Shown here piece by piece: positions 23,523-36,395 of a stretch of 64,000 bases of DNA. This DNA comes from Ochotona curzoniae. Taxonomy: Eukaryota > Chordata > Mammalia > Lagomorpha > Ochotonidae. A program made the translations under genes and the position numbers. Location: NCBI RefSeq assembly GCF_017591425.1, contig NW_024467101.1:10676918-10740917 (forward strand), written 5' to 3'. The notes beneath the pieces were generated by a model that was given only the letters and a program-made list of their open reading frames with translations, had not been told where the DNA came from and searched no databases. How positions within the stretch are numbered: the first letter of the stretch is position 1; each line of letters begins with the position of its first letter.

Positions 23523-24189
23523 TTATGAATTGGAAAGCTGATCCTCCTGGCCCCAAGTCCGAAGTATAGACCAGGGCTGCTCTCCACGAGAGGGACATGC
23601 TCGGTTCTCTTGGGCACATCAGCTTGTTTGTTCATGTTATTTTAAATCTGCCTTTCCAGTGATTTGCAGTCCTTTTTCTTAAGGAGAGTGAGGCAGCGAG
23701 CAGAAATTGAGCAAGCCCAAGGGTGACCCAGTGGGGAGGAGAGCCAGAGCCACAGAGGGTGAAGCAGCAGCCGATGTGTGCAGCGGCCAGAGGCGTATTG
23801 TAGCTGATGGGTGCTGCCAGCTGTGAAATCCCTGTCTCGGGCCTGACAGGTGAAGACAGCCTGAGGCAGGGAGCTCCAGGCTCGAGGCCAGTGTTCTGTC
23901 AAAGGAAATAAGGGACACACCGCCACCACAGCCAAGGTGCTCCCCACTGGCCATCACCATGTCAGCTTATAAATACACCAAGGAGAATGATGGGCACCCT
24001 GTGGTCCTGAGAGCTCGCAAGGACATTTACCCAAGCTTGTCTACCGAGTGGCCCCTCTGATGCTGTTCAGGAGTCGGTCCCCTTCTCCCAGGAGATTGCC
24101 CTTGTCCCTGGTTTCTCTGTCATGCAGCCCATCAGATGTATATGTGTCTCGGGTGTTGTGACCATGGGATTCCAGACACTAGGGAACAG

Positions 24190-24310
24190 GTTGTCTATTT
24201 TATAGATAAGAACATTTGAGGATCAGAGCATTAAATTGCCTGTCTGAGGTCACATAGCTGAGAGACCACAAAGCTGGGGGTGGGGAGTCATTGGGTCTGA
24301 GTTGTTCTTG
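24190..24310 (-). mobile_element. MIR relic
   Basis: 'tctattttatagataagaac' followed by 'ctgaggtcacatagctgaga' is typical antisense MIR. Confidence 0.55.
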
Positions 24311-24544
24311 GTAAGAACCCTTTAGGTGACATGTGCAGGGATATGAGAACAAAGCTCAGCAGTCCGCACTCAGCTCTGCCTGGGGGCACCTTGCTCAAGA
24401 CAGGGCCCTGCAGGATCAGTAAGAATCTCACGTATCAGGGGGCTTCCTAGTGTGTAGAGGAAAAGGTTGGAGGCAGGTCTGGGTTGAGACCAAACAATTG
24501 GAGAGAGTTCACAGGGATTCATAATCTCATGAAGGGTGAAAGTG

Positions 24545-24645
24545 GGGATTCTGCTGCTTTCCTGTCATGTGATCTTTAGTGAATCACCTAACCTCGCTGA
24601 CCATCAGCTGTCTCGTGGGCAACACAGGGGCAGGGATAGCACTGT
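24545..24645 (+). mobile_element. MIR relic
   Basis: 'gtgatctttagtgaatcacc' and 'taacctcgctgaccatcagc' resemble sense MIR. Confidence 0.45.
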
Positions 24646-25504
24646 CTCAGTGGTATATGTGCTTAGCAGAGCAGAAAGCCTCAACCAGGGGCGGCAATGC
24701 ACTCACTCTTAGAAGGGATTGCAGAACAGAAAGAACAGCAGCATCCCCAAGGCCCTAGGGAAACCTGACTGGGCCACATGGAGGAGAATAAGGGGACTGG
24801 AATGTATGACTCACGACTTCTCAGAGGGAAGGTAGGAACGGAACATGGGGTCTGTGGAGAGGATGAATTAGCTAGGTGGACAGGGACAAGCTGACAGCAA
24901 GAAAGCCCCGGACCACCTATCACCTTCCACCGGGCTCCCTTTGCCCGTTGTGTCCATCCCACATTTCAGCAGGCAGGAAGCCCCATCTGGCAGAGTCATC
25001 TGGGAAATTTAGCTGCTCTGTGATCTGCAAGCAGCAAATCCTTCCCACATCAACCTGAAAACCAGAGTTTGGTGCTGCTAGTGGCAGAGGCCTGGATCTG
25101 AAGTTGAATGATGCTTCCCCCCAAAACAGTCTGCCAGAGACAGAAACAAGCTAGGACCCAGCCAGAGACCCACTGGGACAAAAGGGGAGCACACAAGAGA
25201 GACCCCTTCTCTCAGACCTGTTGGGCATCAGATCTTGTGTACTCTTTGAAGAACAAGAAGTGAATGGACCAGAAGCAAGACTACACCTGACCAGGGGTGC
25301 CCAGGATGGGCTCAGGACAGCCCCTTGCAAAAGGGATTGCGTTTGGAGGGCAGGTGTGCATTGGGGTCTCTCCGTGGTTAATTCTCTCTGAAGTCTTGGA
25401 ACCTACAGAAGACTGGAGCAGTGTGAAATGACCGGGATAGAAGATTGATTTATTACAGGGGGACCAGAGGACACTGGGCTGGGGAAGTGAGGACTTTAAA
25501 CCTC

Positions 25505-25600
25505 TGTGTCAAGAACATTTGGCAATACTTCATGCTGTAAGGGTGACAGGAGCCGTCCCTGTGTGTCCCAGGATGTTCAGAAGCATCCTAGGGGTTTTTT
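25505..25600. mobile_element. MER20-like fragment
   Basis: 'aagaacatttggcaatactt' and 'caggatgttcagaagcatcc' recall MER20 blocks, but the order is rearranged. Low certainty. Confidence 0.35.
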
Positions 25601-25734
25601 TTTTCCTATTATATACCAGCAGCATCTCCTCCTTCTCTACTCCAAGGAGTGTCAACAACAAATGCACCCAGTGGTGGACGCTTGCCTGAATGCTGTATCA
25701 GAGTGCCTGGTTCAAGTCTGATGTCACTCCTTTA

Positions 25735-26025
25735 AAACAATATTTAGTTGTACTTGAAAGGCAGAGTTAGAGAACAGAGACACAGAAATCTCCTATTTGC
25801 TGGCTCATTTTCCAAGTGGTTGCAATGGCCAGAGCTAGATCAGTCAGAGACTGGCAGCCAGGAGCTTCTTCCAGGTCTCCCACATGGGTGCAGGGACCCA
25901 AAGACACGAATCATCCTATACTGCGTTTCCAGCTGGATGACAAGTGGAGCAGCCAGGACATGAACTGATGCCCTTATGAGAATGCTGGAACTAGCAAGAG
26001 GAGGCTTAGCCTGTTACTCCACTGT
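25735..26025 (-). mobile_element. Lagomorph C-type SINE
   Basis: Antisense copy with 'ttgtacttgaaaggcagagt', 'ccaggtctcccacatgggtg' and 'gtggagcagccaggacatga'. Confidence 0.84.
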
Positions 26026-26034
26026 TCTACTTTT

Positions 26035-26245
26035 GAATCCGCTTCCTACTATTGTGCACTCTGGAAGGCAGGAGGTGGTGGCTCAAGTACGTAGGTTCCT
26101 GCCACCATGTGGATGGCCTGGACTGAGTTGCTTCTGGTTCCATTCTAGCTGAACCCTACTGGCTGTTGCTGAATTTTGGAGGGTAAACCAGATGACAGAA
26201 GATTCCTCTCTCTCTCTCTCTCTCTCTCTCTTTCACATGAAATAA
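26035..26245 (+). mobile_element. Lagomorph C-type SINE
   Basis: Sense copy starting about 10 bp after the preceding antisense copy. It includes 'ggaggtggtggctcaagtac' and a CT tail. Confidence 0.82.
26205..26232. repeat. (CT)n microsatellite
   Basis: CT run in a SINE tail. Confidence 0.92.
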
Positions 26246-26369
26246 CATTTCGTCAAAGTTTCCAAATCCCATCATGTCTTCCCTAGGGTCCAGACTGCAA
26301 TACAGATCCCTCAACCACCCCACATTGAAAGCCAACCTAGAAGTATGAATGTAGTTGATGGCAGAGTGC

Positions 26370-26455
26370 CAGGGAGGTAACAGGGTTAGGACTCAGACAG
26401 ATGTGAACCTGGATAAAATGCTTCCTGCTGTATGACCTCATCTTAAAATCATAAG
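26370..26455 (+). mobile_element. MIR relic
   Basis: 'gttaggactcagacagatgt' and 'cttcctgctgtatgacctca' resemble sense MIR. Confidence 0.45.
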
Positions 26456-28957
26456 CCTCCCCCCCCTTCAGTGGCTTCAGAGAGAAAGTGTATGGATAAT
26501 ATAGAGCCAAGTACTCCAGACATGACCAGGTGTCACTTAGTTGCTGGTTCGAACTCAGAGTCTCAGGCTGGGCCTCAACTTACTGAATCAGAATCAACCC
26601 TTGACAATATGCCCAGGTCAGGTATGTGCACGTGGCATTTGAGAAATGCCAGCACAGAGTTCGAGTTGAAGAGACTGGTCATGCCAGTACCGGTGCCAGT
26701 TTTTCCTACTTTGCTTGAGCAAATCATTTCGCCTTCTTGTAAGCTTCGTTGCTGAATGTATAAAACAGAGATAAAAAATAGGATCTCACAACACAGGCTG
26801 AGATTGGATTCAGCAGTGCATTACAAGGACGTTCACAGAGGCTGTCCCACAGTAGACATGGAAAGCCATAAGCATGAGCTGGCAGGTGGCTCCCTCTGCC
26901 ATCCCACCCCCAATCCCCGCAACCTAGCATAAGACACTAGCAACCCGGAGCGCACATCAGCGGGACATAAAGATATGGAAACTACCTCTGTACTCTTTTG
27001 TGATCTTCCTTTTGATGGAGTCTAAAATTATCTCAGCCACTTAGCCACTCACGGCCCATTGATTCATTTATTGACTCAGCAGGAAGGCACAACAACCACT
27101 AAGTGGTGTGCCTGTGCTCTCCCTTCCCTCCACATCTCAAGGTTATGGTCCAGTTGTGCGTGTCTTTTGGATGAACAGCCACATCAAATTCACCTCGCAG
27201 CGGGGGGCCTCCTGACTCCTGCAGGTCCATCAGTTCTACTCTCCCAAGCACTTAGGAACCTCTCTTGGTTCCTGAAGGAGGGGGTTTTGTTCACAGCGTT
27301 GACCATCTCTTCCAAAGCCAGACACTGATTTCAAGAGTTACATGCTACTTTTTTTTTTCTTTTCATCTCTACAACAAGGCTCTTTCAGTCTTTTCCAGTG
27401 ACAGCAAACATAGTAACCACAGCTTTCAAAGGCCCCTTCTCCATCTCACTCCCTGTCTGAGTCCCAGATGCTATCCTGAGAGATACAAAGATCTGAACTA
27501 AGCAAAGCTGATCTTAGAGTAACTCTACCTTTTAATGGGACCCTGTGGAGTCATGGCAGACAGGCTTATAAACTTCTCATGCAAATCCAAGGAATTGGCC
27601 TGCCCTCTGTGTCAGACATGTTAAGTTGGGACACAGCTATTCATGTACTCTGCCTTCTATCTCTCAGGACAGAGTTCATGGGTTGACATAGAGACATTCT
27701 GGGCTGTAAGGTGGAAGACACTCCCTGGCTCTTTCCAGGAAAGGCTCTCTACTTTTGGTTATAAAATCCTGCAGTTCTAAAATTCTGCAGGGATGGGAGC
27801 TAACAATCCTAAAATAATCTGTATTTTCAAAATTTCCTACTTCTATTAGGTTGTCCCACATGAAATCAACGATGTCTCACCATATTAGACCTATTGCAAA
27901 TGTCAAGCCCATACAACTCAGCTTAATAAGACTAATAATCTCTGTGTAGCATAATTCAACCTTCTCCAATCCCTCAGATTTTCTGGCTTGCAGAGTGTAA
28001 GGATGCTTTTACTCCAAATGCTAAGATTCTGTGGGTCTGATCATTGGGCAGCCATGTGGATAATTAGGAGACACTACTGTCTTGGGGGTGGGTAGGATTG
28101 AGAGTAAATGGTAACACATGAAAGAGTTCAGTCAGTGAATTAACTTTTTTAAAATGAATGCAATGATATGTTATGGGGACATGGATGAACTAGGACATGA
28201 CAACAGTGTATGCAGCCTTCTGCCCCAAGACACGGATGGCCTTAGGTACAACTAGAATTTGACCCAAAGAAGCCGAGGGACCAAGTGAGGCTCAGTTGAG
28301 CAAGGATTACTCTCACTTCCTCCTGAACCCTCTCTCTCCTTAAGACAGTGTTGTGGTGGCAAGAAAATCCATATGTGAATGCAAAAGAAATGGTAAATGA
28401 TATGTGGCCTAGCTAGCACCACCCTTGGGAGAAGTCTGGCTGGGATTGGAAAATGAGCTGAGAACAAATAGGAAAGAATTTGGGATGATATTCAAGAGAA
28501 TTATGCCTGCTGGAGATTCTGTCTCCTGTCCAGTAGCTGTATGTTCGGTACTTGATATGTGGCCAGTGCCACTTAGGACAGAATAACTTTTCTTTCATTT
28601 TAATTAACTTACATAGAAGTGGTCTTATGGGGCTGGTTGGCTGTTGGACAATACCTGTTAGAATGTTCATATATTGCTTTGGGAGGTGGCAAAGAAAGCA
28701 GATATCTGGAGAGTCACTCTGTTTTACCTGTACTATCTGCCGGAAACATCATTCCAGCGGTGAAAATTGGAGGGACTCTAAGCTAAGAGACATTGATTCT
28801 GGATTTCTTGGTCTAATTTCCCATGGCAGCAACATTCTAATGGTTGGGGCATCTAAGCTTCTTTGTTGTAAAGACTGAAACCCTGCAGATAAGCGGTACC
28901 AAGGAAACCCTGCTGATAGATTCTGATAACCACCACCTACCCACCCACCCACCCCCT

Positions 28958-29285
28958 TTTTAAAAAAAGATTTAGTTTTATTGGAAAGGCAGATTTACAA
29001 AGAGAAGGAGAGACAGAGAGAAAGGTGTTCCATCCACTGGTTCACTCCCCCAGTGACTGCAATGGCCAGAGCTGAGCTCTGATTTGAAGCCAGGAACTTC
29101 TTCCAGGCCTCCCACATAAGTACAGGGTCCCAAGACCTTTGGTCATCCTTCACTGCTTTCCCGGGCCACAAGCAGGGAGATGAATAGGAAACGGAGTAGC
29201 CAGGATACGAACCGAGGCCCATATGGGATCCCAGTGCACACAAGGCAAGGATTTAGCCACTGAGCTATCATGCTGGGTCCCTACC
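28958..29285 (-). mobile_element. Full-length lagomorph SINE with possible target-site duplication
   Basis: One of the best-preserved antisense copies: 'tttattggaaaggcagattt' to 'aaggatttagccactgagct'. A 'cccctttttt'-like string occurs on both sides (near 28952 and 29287) and may be the target-site duplication. Confidence 0.9.
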
Positions 29286-31079
29286 TCCCCTTTTTTAAGA
29301 ATAAGGGGGTTTTTCATATGCAAATATTTCATAAAATCATTTGACAGGCAGCAAACTTATAAACACCTATTGGGTGTGTGGTTCACCTGTGGACCCTATA
29401 CTGGCGAGAGTCAAGAAGAAAATAACCCCTAACCAGAGGAGGTAGATAGTACGATTGAGGAAGGAGATATAGAAGCAAAATAGCCCAATGGACAGGACAG
29501 AGGGAGGCTTCGTGAACTAAGCTGTGTAGCCGACCATGGGTATAAGACCTGGAGAGGAGGAGATCTTGTGACTCCTCCAAACCTTGGCCTTTTTGTCTGT
29601 AACACAGCCCATGATACAATATCTGCATGAGAGTTCACTCTGAGTCATTTATGTGTCCTTGTTGGAATGCCAGTAGTGGCTCAACAGACAGGGACTGGCA
29701 GTTTGCATTTCTGCACCCCCAGGCTGCTGGTGTGAGAGTTCATTTGGAAAAACAAAACTCAGAAGCCACACGAAATTAGGGGACCTTTCAATCGCATGGA
29801 ACAATGGATCATCCTTCAGTCTGGCATTATGATAAACTATTGTATCAGTGACAGCAACAACAGTAAGTTAATATCAGCATAACTCGAAATCCAGGCATAC
29901 ATAAGAGAAACAAACCAAGCAGACTCCTAGGGCAAGATTCTGTTCAGACTATTTTCACAGAGTGCAATTTCTTCCTAACTCTAGTTAAGGGAATCTTAAC
30001 TATTAGCATTGTCACATGTCTGAATTGCCACCCGCCCCCACACACACCATGACTCTTTCTGAAAGCTGTACTGGTTAAAACACAAATCTAATTATTAGAT
30101 GGGATGGGTAGTGCCTTCGCCTCAAAGCCTTCAGTGCTGTACCAACATTCAACTACAGCATAAACCACATGTTCACCCAACATGAGGACGTGGATAGGTT
30201 CTCCATTTATGTAGCAGGAGGGTCTTAAATGAAGCTATGCCTTTGAGATGAAGACAGAGTAAGCTAAAGCAGAGAACCCAGGCCCTGGGAAGGAGACAAG
30301 GACAATAGAGGGATCATGGGAAACTTGCAGCTGCTGCATCACTGAACTATAGAAAGAGACAGCCATTGTTTTATGCCCTCGTGGTTTTTATTTTGTTATT
30401 GGTTGGTTGTTTGTCTATTTCCAGGGTTGAGGGCCTAGGTAGTAGGGGAAACTGTCATCTCTTAGTCACGTCACGTGTGTCAGATACTCACTCCTTTAAC
30501 CCCGCCCCTGACTACCTTGAGACCCCATTTCACATATGGGGAAAATAAGACTCAGAGAAGACAGGAGCCCAGGTTTAAATCCAGCTCTGCAGTCCATCTC
30601 CCACTCAACTTCCCCTTCTAATAGAACATAGGTTGGCAGCCCCCAGGCTGTGAGTCAAATCCAGTCTTCTCTCTCTCTCTTTCTGTATAAGAATACTGTA
30701 AGCACATTTCCATTGGAAACATAACCACCCCCATTCATTTCACATCCAGGGGAGCTTTCACACTACACCAGCAGAGATGAGTACTGGTGCCAGATGGTAC
30801 GGGCCCATAATGTCTAGAATATTCACTACCTGGCCCTTTGAGAGAAAGAGCTAGCTGGTTCTGGGAAGAGAGTTTCCCATTGTGTACCAGGGCCCACCCT
30901 CAGCATGCTCTCCCTGGAATAAGTGAAAAGCATCTGATTTCCTTTCCCTTTATTTACTGAGACAAGACATCAGGCTTCTTTTGCTCTTCTTCTTTTCCCC
31001 TAGGCAATTAGCTCATCAAGGCAGGAGCCTGAAGGGTTCCCCCTGCGTGTTTGTTGTTAGTCGCTCTCCAGCACAAGGC

Positions 31080-31400
31080 TTTGTCTCCAAGCCACAGTCA
31101 GACTTTAATAAAGCATCGGCCACGTCATCTCCCACCCAAAGCAAACAGGAAGCCTAGCTGGGTGGATGTCAGCTGCGGACAGCTGCAAATTGCCTCCACA
31201 AGGACGGATGTAGCTTGTATTCTTTTCCTCCCCTTTCTTTTCTCATTTGAAAATTTTGCGCAGGGGGGCTGGGGGGCGGGGAGGAGATGAGAATGCTGTT
31301 AGGGAAATGAATGTGTTGATTCTAATTATCCAAGCAGGCGGCAGAGGTGACATGTGGCAGAATGGGCTCCGAATCATTTACCTGGAATGCAGCCAAGGCA
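31080..31400. promoter_or_regulatory. Possible conserved block
   Basis: Repeat-free sequence with 'gttgattctaattatccaag' and an unusual G-rich interval ('ggggggctggggggcgggga'). Weak inference. Confidence 0.2.
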
Positions 31401-31619
31401 AGGCAAGGGGACAGGGTGGAATTCCAATGAGGCTGACGCTCTGGACACAGAGCACACAGGAGGAGGCCTCATTGAGCCCACCACCACGCAGGCTGGGTGC
31501 AGAGCAGCACGGGGAGATGTGAATCCCAGAATTCTCAAACTGGAAATGACCCAACCACTGGCCTGGAAGAACACAGCTCACTTACTCTTCAGGGTTCTCT
31601 GGCTTTGGTTTCACTTTTG

Positions 31620-31810
31620 TCAGGATGATGATGATAATAATGATGATGATGATGATGATGGTAGTCATGGGATTGATGATAATAATAGAGAAATGGTGAT
31701 GATGACGATGGTGATAGGAGTGATGATAATTACGGAGGTGGTAATTATGATGATGCTAATAGTGATGATGAGGAGGAGGTGGTATTATCAGTGAAGATGA
31801 TGATGATAAC
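31620..31810. repeat. Imperfect (GAT)n tract
   Basis: About 190 bp of GAT/AAT/GGT units with a perfect core near 31640-31660. Its translation is Asp/Met-rich and meaningless. Confidence 0.9.
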
Positions 31811-32049
31811 GGATTTACTTTGTGCCAGGCTCTGTAGACGAGCATTTAAACCAATCATTTCACACACTGAAGAAATGTGCGCCCCACCCCCATTTCACAA
31901 GACAGTAGACAGAAAAGACAAATACTATTCCGCAGTAGGGATATGCACCCAGCTGTCCCAACACCCCAGTTCTGTGCCTCTCCAGCTCTTTCTTCTCTCA
32001 ACATGCATTTTTATGTGTGCTCTAAGCTCAGCAACGTGCCAGGGTGAAG

Positions 32050-32200
32050 GCAAGCATTTGTTTTGGTTAAGGGCCAGACAGTAAATATTTTAGATTTTAT
32101 GTGTCAAATGGTCTCTTTGTCACAGACATTCTTCGCTGCCATTGTAGCAGGAAAGCAGCCATAGACAACACAGGAATGTCTGCAACTGTGTTCCAGGAAC
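32050..32200 (+). mobile_element. hAT-like DNA transposon fossil (family uncertain)
   Basis: 'gggccagacagtaaatattt' and 'gaaagcagccatagacaaca' match a common mammalian MER/Charlie-type non-autonomous element. I cannot name the family with confidence. Confidence 0.5.
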
Positions 32201-32369
32201 CCTTCCTTTATGGAAAGAGGTCAGCTAGATCTCACTGTGTGTTACAAAGCTGCCTCAGAGGGACATGGTAGCAGACTCCATGGGTAGGATCTGGTGATGT
32301 GTTCTACCTCTCTTTATTACAGACTAGTATCAGCTATGTATTTAAAAGAAGGTTGGCTACTTAACAAAC

Positions 32370-32675
32370 AGGGGCAGGCACAGCACATTAAGCTGCCACT
32401 TGAGATGCCCCCACCTTGCATCAGGAGTGCCTGGCAGCACGCTGGGATGTGTGCCTGCGATGGGAGCATCAGTTGTTAAGTCAAGTACTTGAGCCCCTGC
32501 CATGCACATGTGAGACCCAGATGGAGTTCTTGGCTCCTGACTTTGACCGGGCTCCTGTAGTGGGCAACTAGGAGCGTAAGTGAGTGGGTGATTTCTCATA
32601 CTATCTCTCTCCCTCTCTCCCTCACACTGTACCTTTCAAGTAGGTCAATTCTTTTAAAAAAAAATAAATAAAAAG
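32370..32675 (+). mobile_element. Lagomorph C-type SINE, full length
   Basis: Sense copy: 'gggcaggcacagcacattaa', 'gccatgcacatgtgagaccc', 'ttcttggctcctgactttga', CT-rich tail and an A-rich end. Confidence 0.87.
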
Positions 32676-33194
32676 GAACAGTTATCTCTAGAGAACTCTT
32701 TCTATGTCATAGGTTAGTGCAGCCAGAGGATTTTCACTGGATGGGGCCCCGAGCATAACCAGAGAACTCTCAGCAAGAGTCTACACACACAGACATGACT
32801 CCAGCAGAGAGAACCTGGGGGAAGGGGGTTCACTTTCCTGGAGCTCTTTCCCCTGCTTCTGGCATGAATCTTCCCCTTTCCTCTTTTCTCAGTGAATGCG
32901 GCTAGGATGGAGCTGACCTGTTCCTGGATTCAGGGTTGAACAGGTATCACAGATACCAGCTTGGACCTGGAACCCAAGTCAGGCCAATGGGAAGCAATGT
33001 GATTCCATTTCTGAACCTGTGATGGTGCTGTTGAGACGAGGGGTCTCTATGCTAATTGAGGCTAGCTGGTGGGTTATTTATCAGCCTTAGTTTGCTGTCA
33101 CTAGGATGGGAAGTGATATTCAAGAATGATAACCAATACCCAGGAGTTGGGAAGAGGAGGATCTAGTCTGGTGGGTGGGATGGTAATTATTTTG

Positions 33195-33465
33195 TAAAGT
33201 GGGTTAAGCCACAGACTGTCACTCCAACAACCGGGATGAGCACTAGTTTGAGTCTCAGCTATTCCATTTCTGAACCAGCGCCCTGTTAAGGTGCCTGGGA
33301 AAGCAATATAATACAGTGGTCAGGTCACTTCCTATCTATGCAGAAGACCTAGCTGCAGTTCCAGGATCTGGCTTTGGCGTGGCCCAGTCCTGGCCATTGT
33401 AGTCATTAAAAGTAAATGGATAGATGGAAGATCTCTCTCACTCTCTCTGCTGTTCAAACAGAATG
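33195..33465 (+). mobile_element. Lagomorph C-type SINE
   Basis: Sense copy with 'agtgggttaagccacagact', 'tggcccagtcctggccattg' and a CT tail. First of a head-to-tail pair. Confidence 0.82.
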
Positions 33466-33484
33466 AAACTTAAACATTTTTAAA

Positions 33485-33755
33485 GGCACCGTGTGAGATG
33501 CCTGTATCCCATATCAGAATCCTTGAGTTCAAATCCAGGCTGTTCTCCCACTTCTGGCTTTGCAGTCATGCACACCCTGGGAGGTAACGGGTTCAAGGAG
33601 TTAGGTCCCTGCCATCCATGTGTGAGACCTAAATTGAGCTCCATGCTCCCTCTTTCAGCTGGAGTGGGTTACACGGATTTGAGAGGTGAAGCGATGACCG
33701 GGAGATCGCTGCCTGTCGCTCTGCCTTTCAACTGACTGACTAAATAAACTTAAAT
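33485..33755 (+). mobile_element. Lagomorph C-type SINE
   Basis: Second member of the tandem pair: 'gagatgcctgtatcccatat', 'tccatgtgtgagacctaaat' and 'ctctgcctttcaactgactg'. Confidence 0.82.
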
Positions 33756-33764
33756 ATGTTGAAT

Positions 33765-34240
33765 TATACCAATAATCATGCCTTGTCTGGTGAAGATTAA
33801 CCTTCTTAGGCCTCCCTGACATGCAATTAAGGGAAGCATAATCTCATCTAAACAACTCGAATTGGATTTATTTGAATAACTTAATGTACTCTTGCGGCAT
33901 TCAATCAATATTGTACACGAATACACACACTCTTCCTTTCTCTTCTAAGTAATTAACATGGAGGAGTTAAGTTACTCTAATTTCCAGTGAGTCAGAAGTG
34001 ACAAAAGTTCAATTGATGGCGTCTCAGGGGACAAGATCAGTATCTGCTCCTCTGTTTGGTGTCTCAAGACTTGGTGTCATTATTTGTAATTGGTATTAGC
34101 AACTTTAAATTCTGATTAATTACCGGAGAGCCTGTCTCGGATGCAGATGCTGGGCTACAAGTCGGGGAGTAATAGACCCAATTACTCCTAGGTAGGCTTG
34201 TGGTAATAGATTTTTATTATCAAGATATCTCATCTGTGAG
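33765..34240. promoter_or_regulatory. Candidate conserved non-coding element
   Basis: About 470 bp of repeat-free AT-rich sequence just after a SINE pair, with 'taagtaattaacatggagg', a TGAGTCA (AP-1-type) core in 'ccagtgagtcagaagtgac' and 'tctgattaattaccggagag'. Inference only. Confidence 0.3.
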
Positions 34241-34794
34241 GCAGACAGAGAAGTGCTTTTATTAGGTGGAACTGCCTCTCGAATTGAGAGGAGTTTGGAG
34301 TTGATGAAGACAATGGGAAGAAAAGCCTGAGCTTGAGGGGGCCTGTGGCCCTGGGTCTTATGTTCCTTTGGGACCAGGCTTCTGTTGGAGAGAAAGCCTT
34401 CGGGAATGAGAAAAGAGAAGGTTGAGGGTACCTGGCAGAAGGAAATGAAAGAAACAACCACATTCTACCACTCTGTCCCCACTGTTTTTCTGAGCCTTTG
34501 AGCACAACAGCCTGTGAACACTCAGGAGCCCTCCTTCCCTGCTAGAACTAGAAAAGGTATGATTTACATCTGGCTTGGGTCCTTAAATACTTCGGGTTCC
34601 CAGCCAACATCATTCATCATTGTGTGCTCAAGTTCACAGATGTGTGCAGGGGGAACTTTAGAAAACAAACCCTTTAAGACTGCAATCGGGATGGGGAGGG
34701 GAGGGGGAGAGGGTTCTGACCATAGAGGCTGGGCAGCCAAGAAACTAATTAAAGCAAATGAAAGAGCCAAACAGAATCTGGTTTGGGGATTCCT

Positions 34795-34809
34795 GGGGGG
34801 GGGGGGGGG
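34795..34809. repeat. Poly-G run
   Basis: Fifteen consecutive G on the plus strand. Confidence 0.95.
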
Positions 34810-35349
34810 CTCTTATCAGATATTGCCAGACTTTTAGAAAACAGGAGGAAAGATGAAAGAGCTAGTGACCAGAAATGGTTCCATGACAGGCAGCAGAGCC
34901 AGGAGCATGAAACGAATGTTGTGGTACTTTGCCAGAATGCATCCAGCAAGATAAGCTGAGGGGTGACAGATGCAAGGCTGGGAACCTGTTGAGCAGAGAC
35001 TCCAGAAAGAGGAGACTAAGGACCCCTTGCCCAGCATGCGTGTTGCCCTCAAAGAGTCCTTGTTTTCATGCTCTCCTTAACGAAAGGTGAACATCTCTGC
35101 TCTGTCTAGTCAGCTAACCTAGGACAGACAGGGCTGCTTATCAATCCCCCATTTCAATAGAGCTTTGACAAAGATGCCTTGTCAACGTTCCTGGAATTCC
35201 TTACTTACAGATGTGACATAAGCCTGAGTTGTGTTTGAACTACTATTTTGCTGAGTGTTTAAAAACTGGAATCCACAAGAGCACCTGCCCCAACCCCTCA
35301 TTTCTTTTCAGTCACTTTCCTCCCCAGGACTCACAGAGTAACTTGGAGT

Positions 35350-35735
35350 CCTTTATTTTAATTCAAGAGGCAGATGGAGAGGTTAAGGTGAGGTGGGGGA
35401 GGGGATGAGATAAGGAGGAAGGGAGGAGAGAGAGAGAGGGAGGAGAGAGAGAGAGAGAGAGAGAGAAAGTAATGATATAGAGGAACTAGGTGGGGGGCAG
35501 GGTAATGGGGAGGGGATAAGGGAATATAGAGCTATATCATAAAATGATAATACTAATAATACAATGTGAAAAAAAAAAAAAGAATATCTCTCCCACCAAT
35601 TCACTCCCCAAGTGCCTGAAATCGCTTCAGATGGGCCAGGCCTGGCCAAAGATTGCAGTCAACTCAATCCAGGTTTCCCATGAAAGTGGCAAGACCTCAG
35701 CCACTAGGGCCATCACTTGCATCTTCCCACGGTCC
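35350..35735 (-). mobile_element. Lagomorph C-type SINE interrupted by simple repeats
   Basis: Antisense tail side at 35355-35390. A purine/(GA)n expansion and an A-rich stretch follow, then 'caccaattcactccccaagt' and the body to 'gtggcaagacctcagccact'. The middle is inflated by low-complexity sequence. Confidence 0.6.
35425..35467. repeat. (GA)n microsatellite
   Basis: GA run with one GGGAG interruption. Confidence 0.93.
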
Positions 35736-36065
35736 CAGGAGATGACACTGTACCCACTTATTGCATGAAGAAAAAGATCTTGCTCAACACTAGGTATTTA
35801 GGATGGGGCAGAAACCTTGCTTTAAAATAAATGGACAATCAGTAGCTGATGCAATTTGGCTGAAGAGCCCTCTGACTCCAAACGCATGCTCCTTGCTTTC
35901 CTCCAAGAGCCTTCTCACCAGGGCACGGGGACTCTATCCCAAGGAGACTCCAAGCCACAAGTGCTCATACTGACCTCAAAGAGAGCTGGCTGTTAAACCT
36001 TCAGCACTTTTGTGAGCCAGTTATAAAGCGGTTACTATTAAAATTATTAAAATTTGAATGATGTA

Positions 36066-36395
36066 GGGGCAGACACTTGATATCATGGTTAAGATGCCAT
36101 TTGAGACATTCACATTCCATAATGCAGCTCCTGAGTTTGAGTCCCAGAGCTGCTCCCAACTCTAGCTTCCTGCTGATGCACATCCTGGGAAACAGTAGGT
36201 GATGGCTCCAGTAGCTGGGTCCTTGCCACTCCTATAGGAGACCTGCATTGAATTCCTAAACCCTGACTTTGGTCTGGTCCAGACTCAGCTGTCTCAGGCA
36301 TTTGGGGTATTTTACCAGCAGATGGGGATATCCATTCTCTTTGTCTATTCTGTATCTCTTCCTGCCTCTCAGCTGATAAAATAAATTCTAAAAAA
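36066..36395 (+). mobile_element. Lagomorph C-type SINE, full length
   Basis: Sense copy: 'ggggcagacacttgatatca', 'gggaaacagtaggtgatggc', 'tttggtctggtccagactca' and 'agctgataaaataaattct'. Confidence 0.87.

Noticed and set aside
31354..31794. 146-residue frame with an acidic Asp run
   Set aside because: The Asp/Met run is the (GAT)n tract; no gene features.
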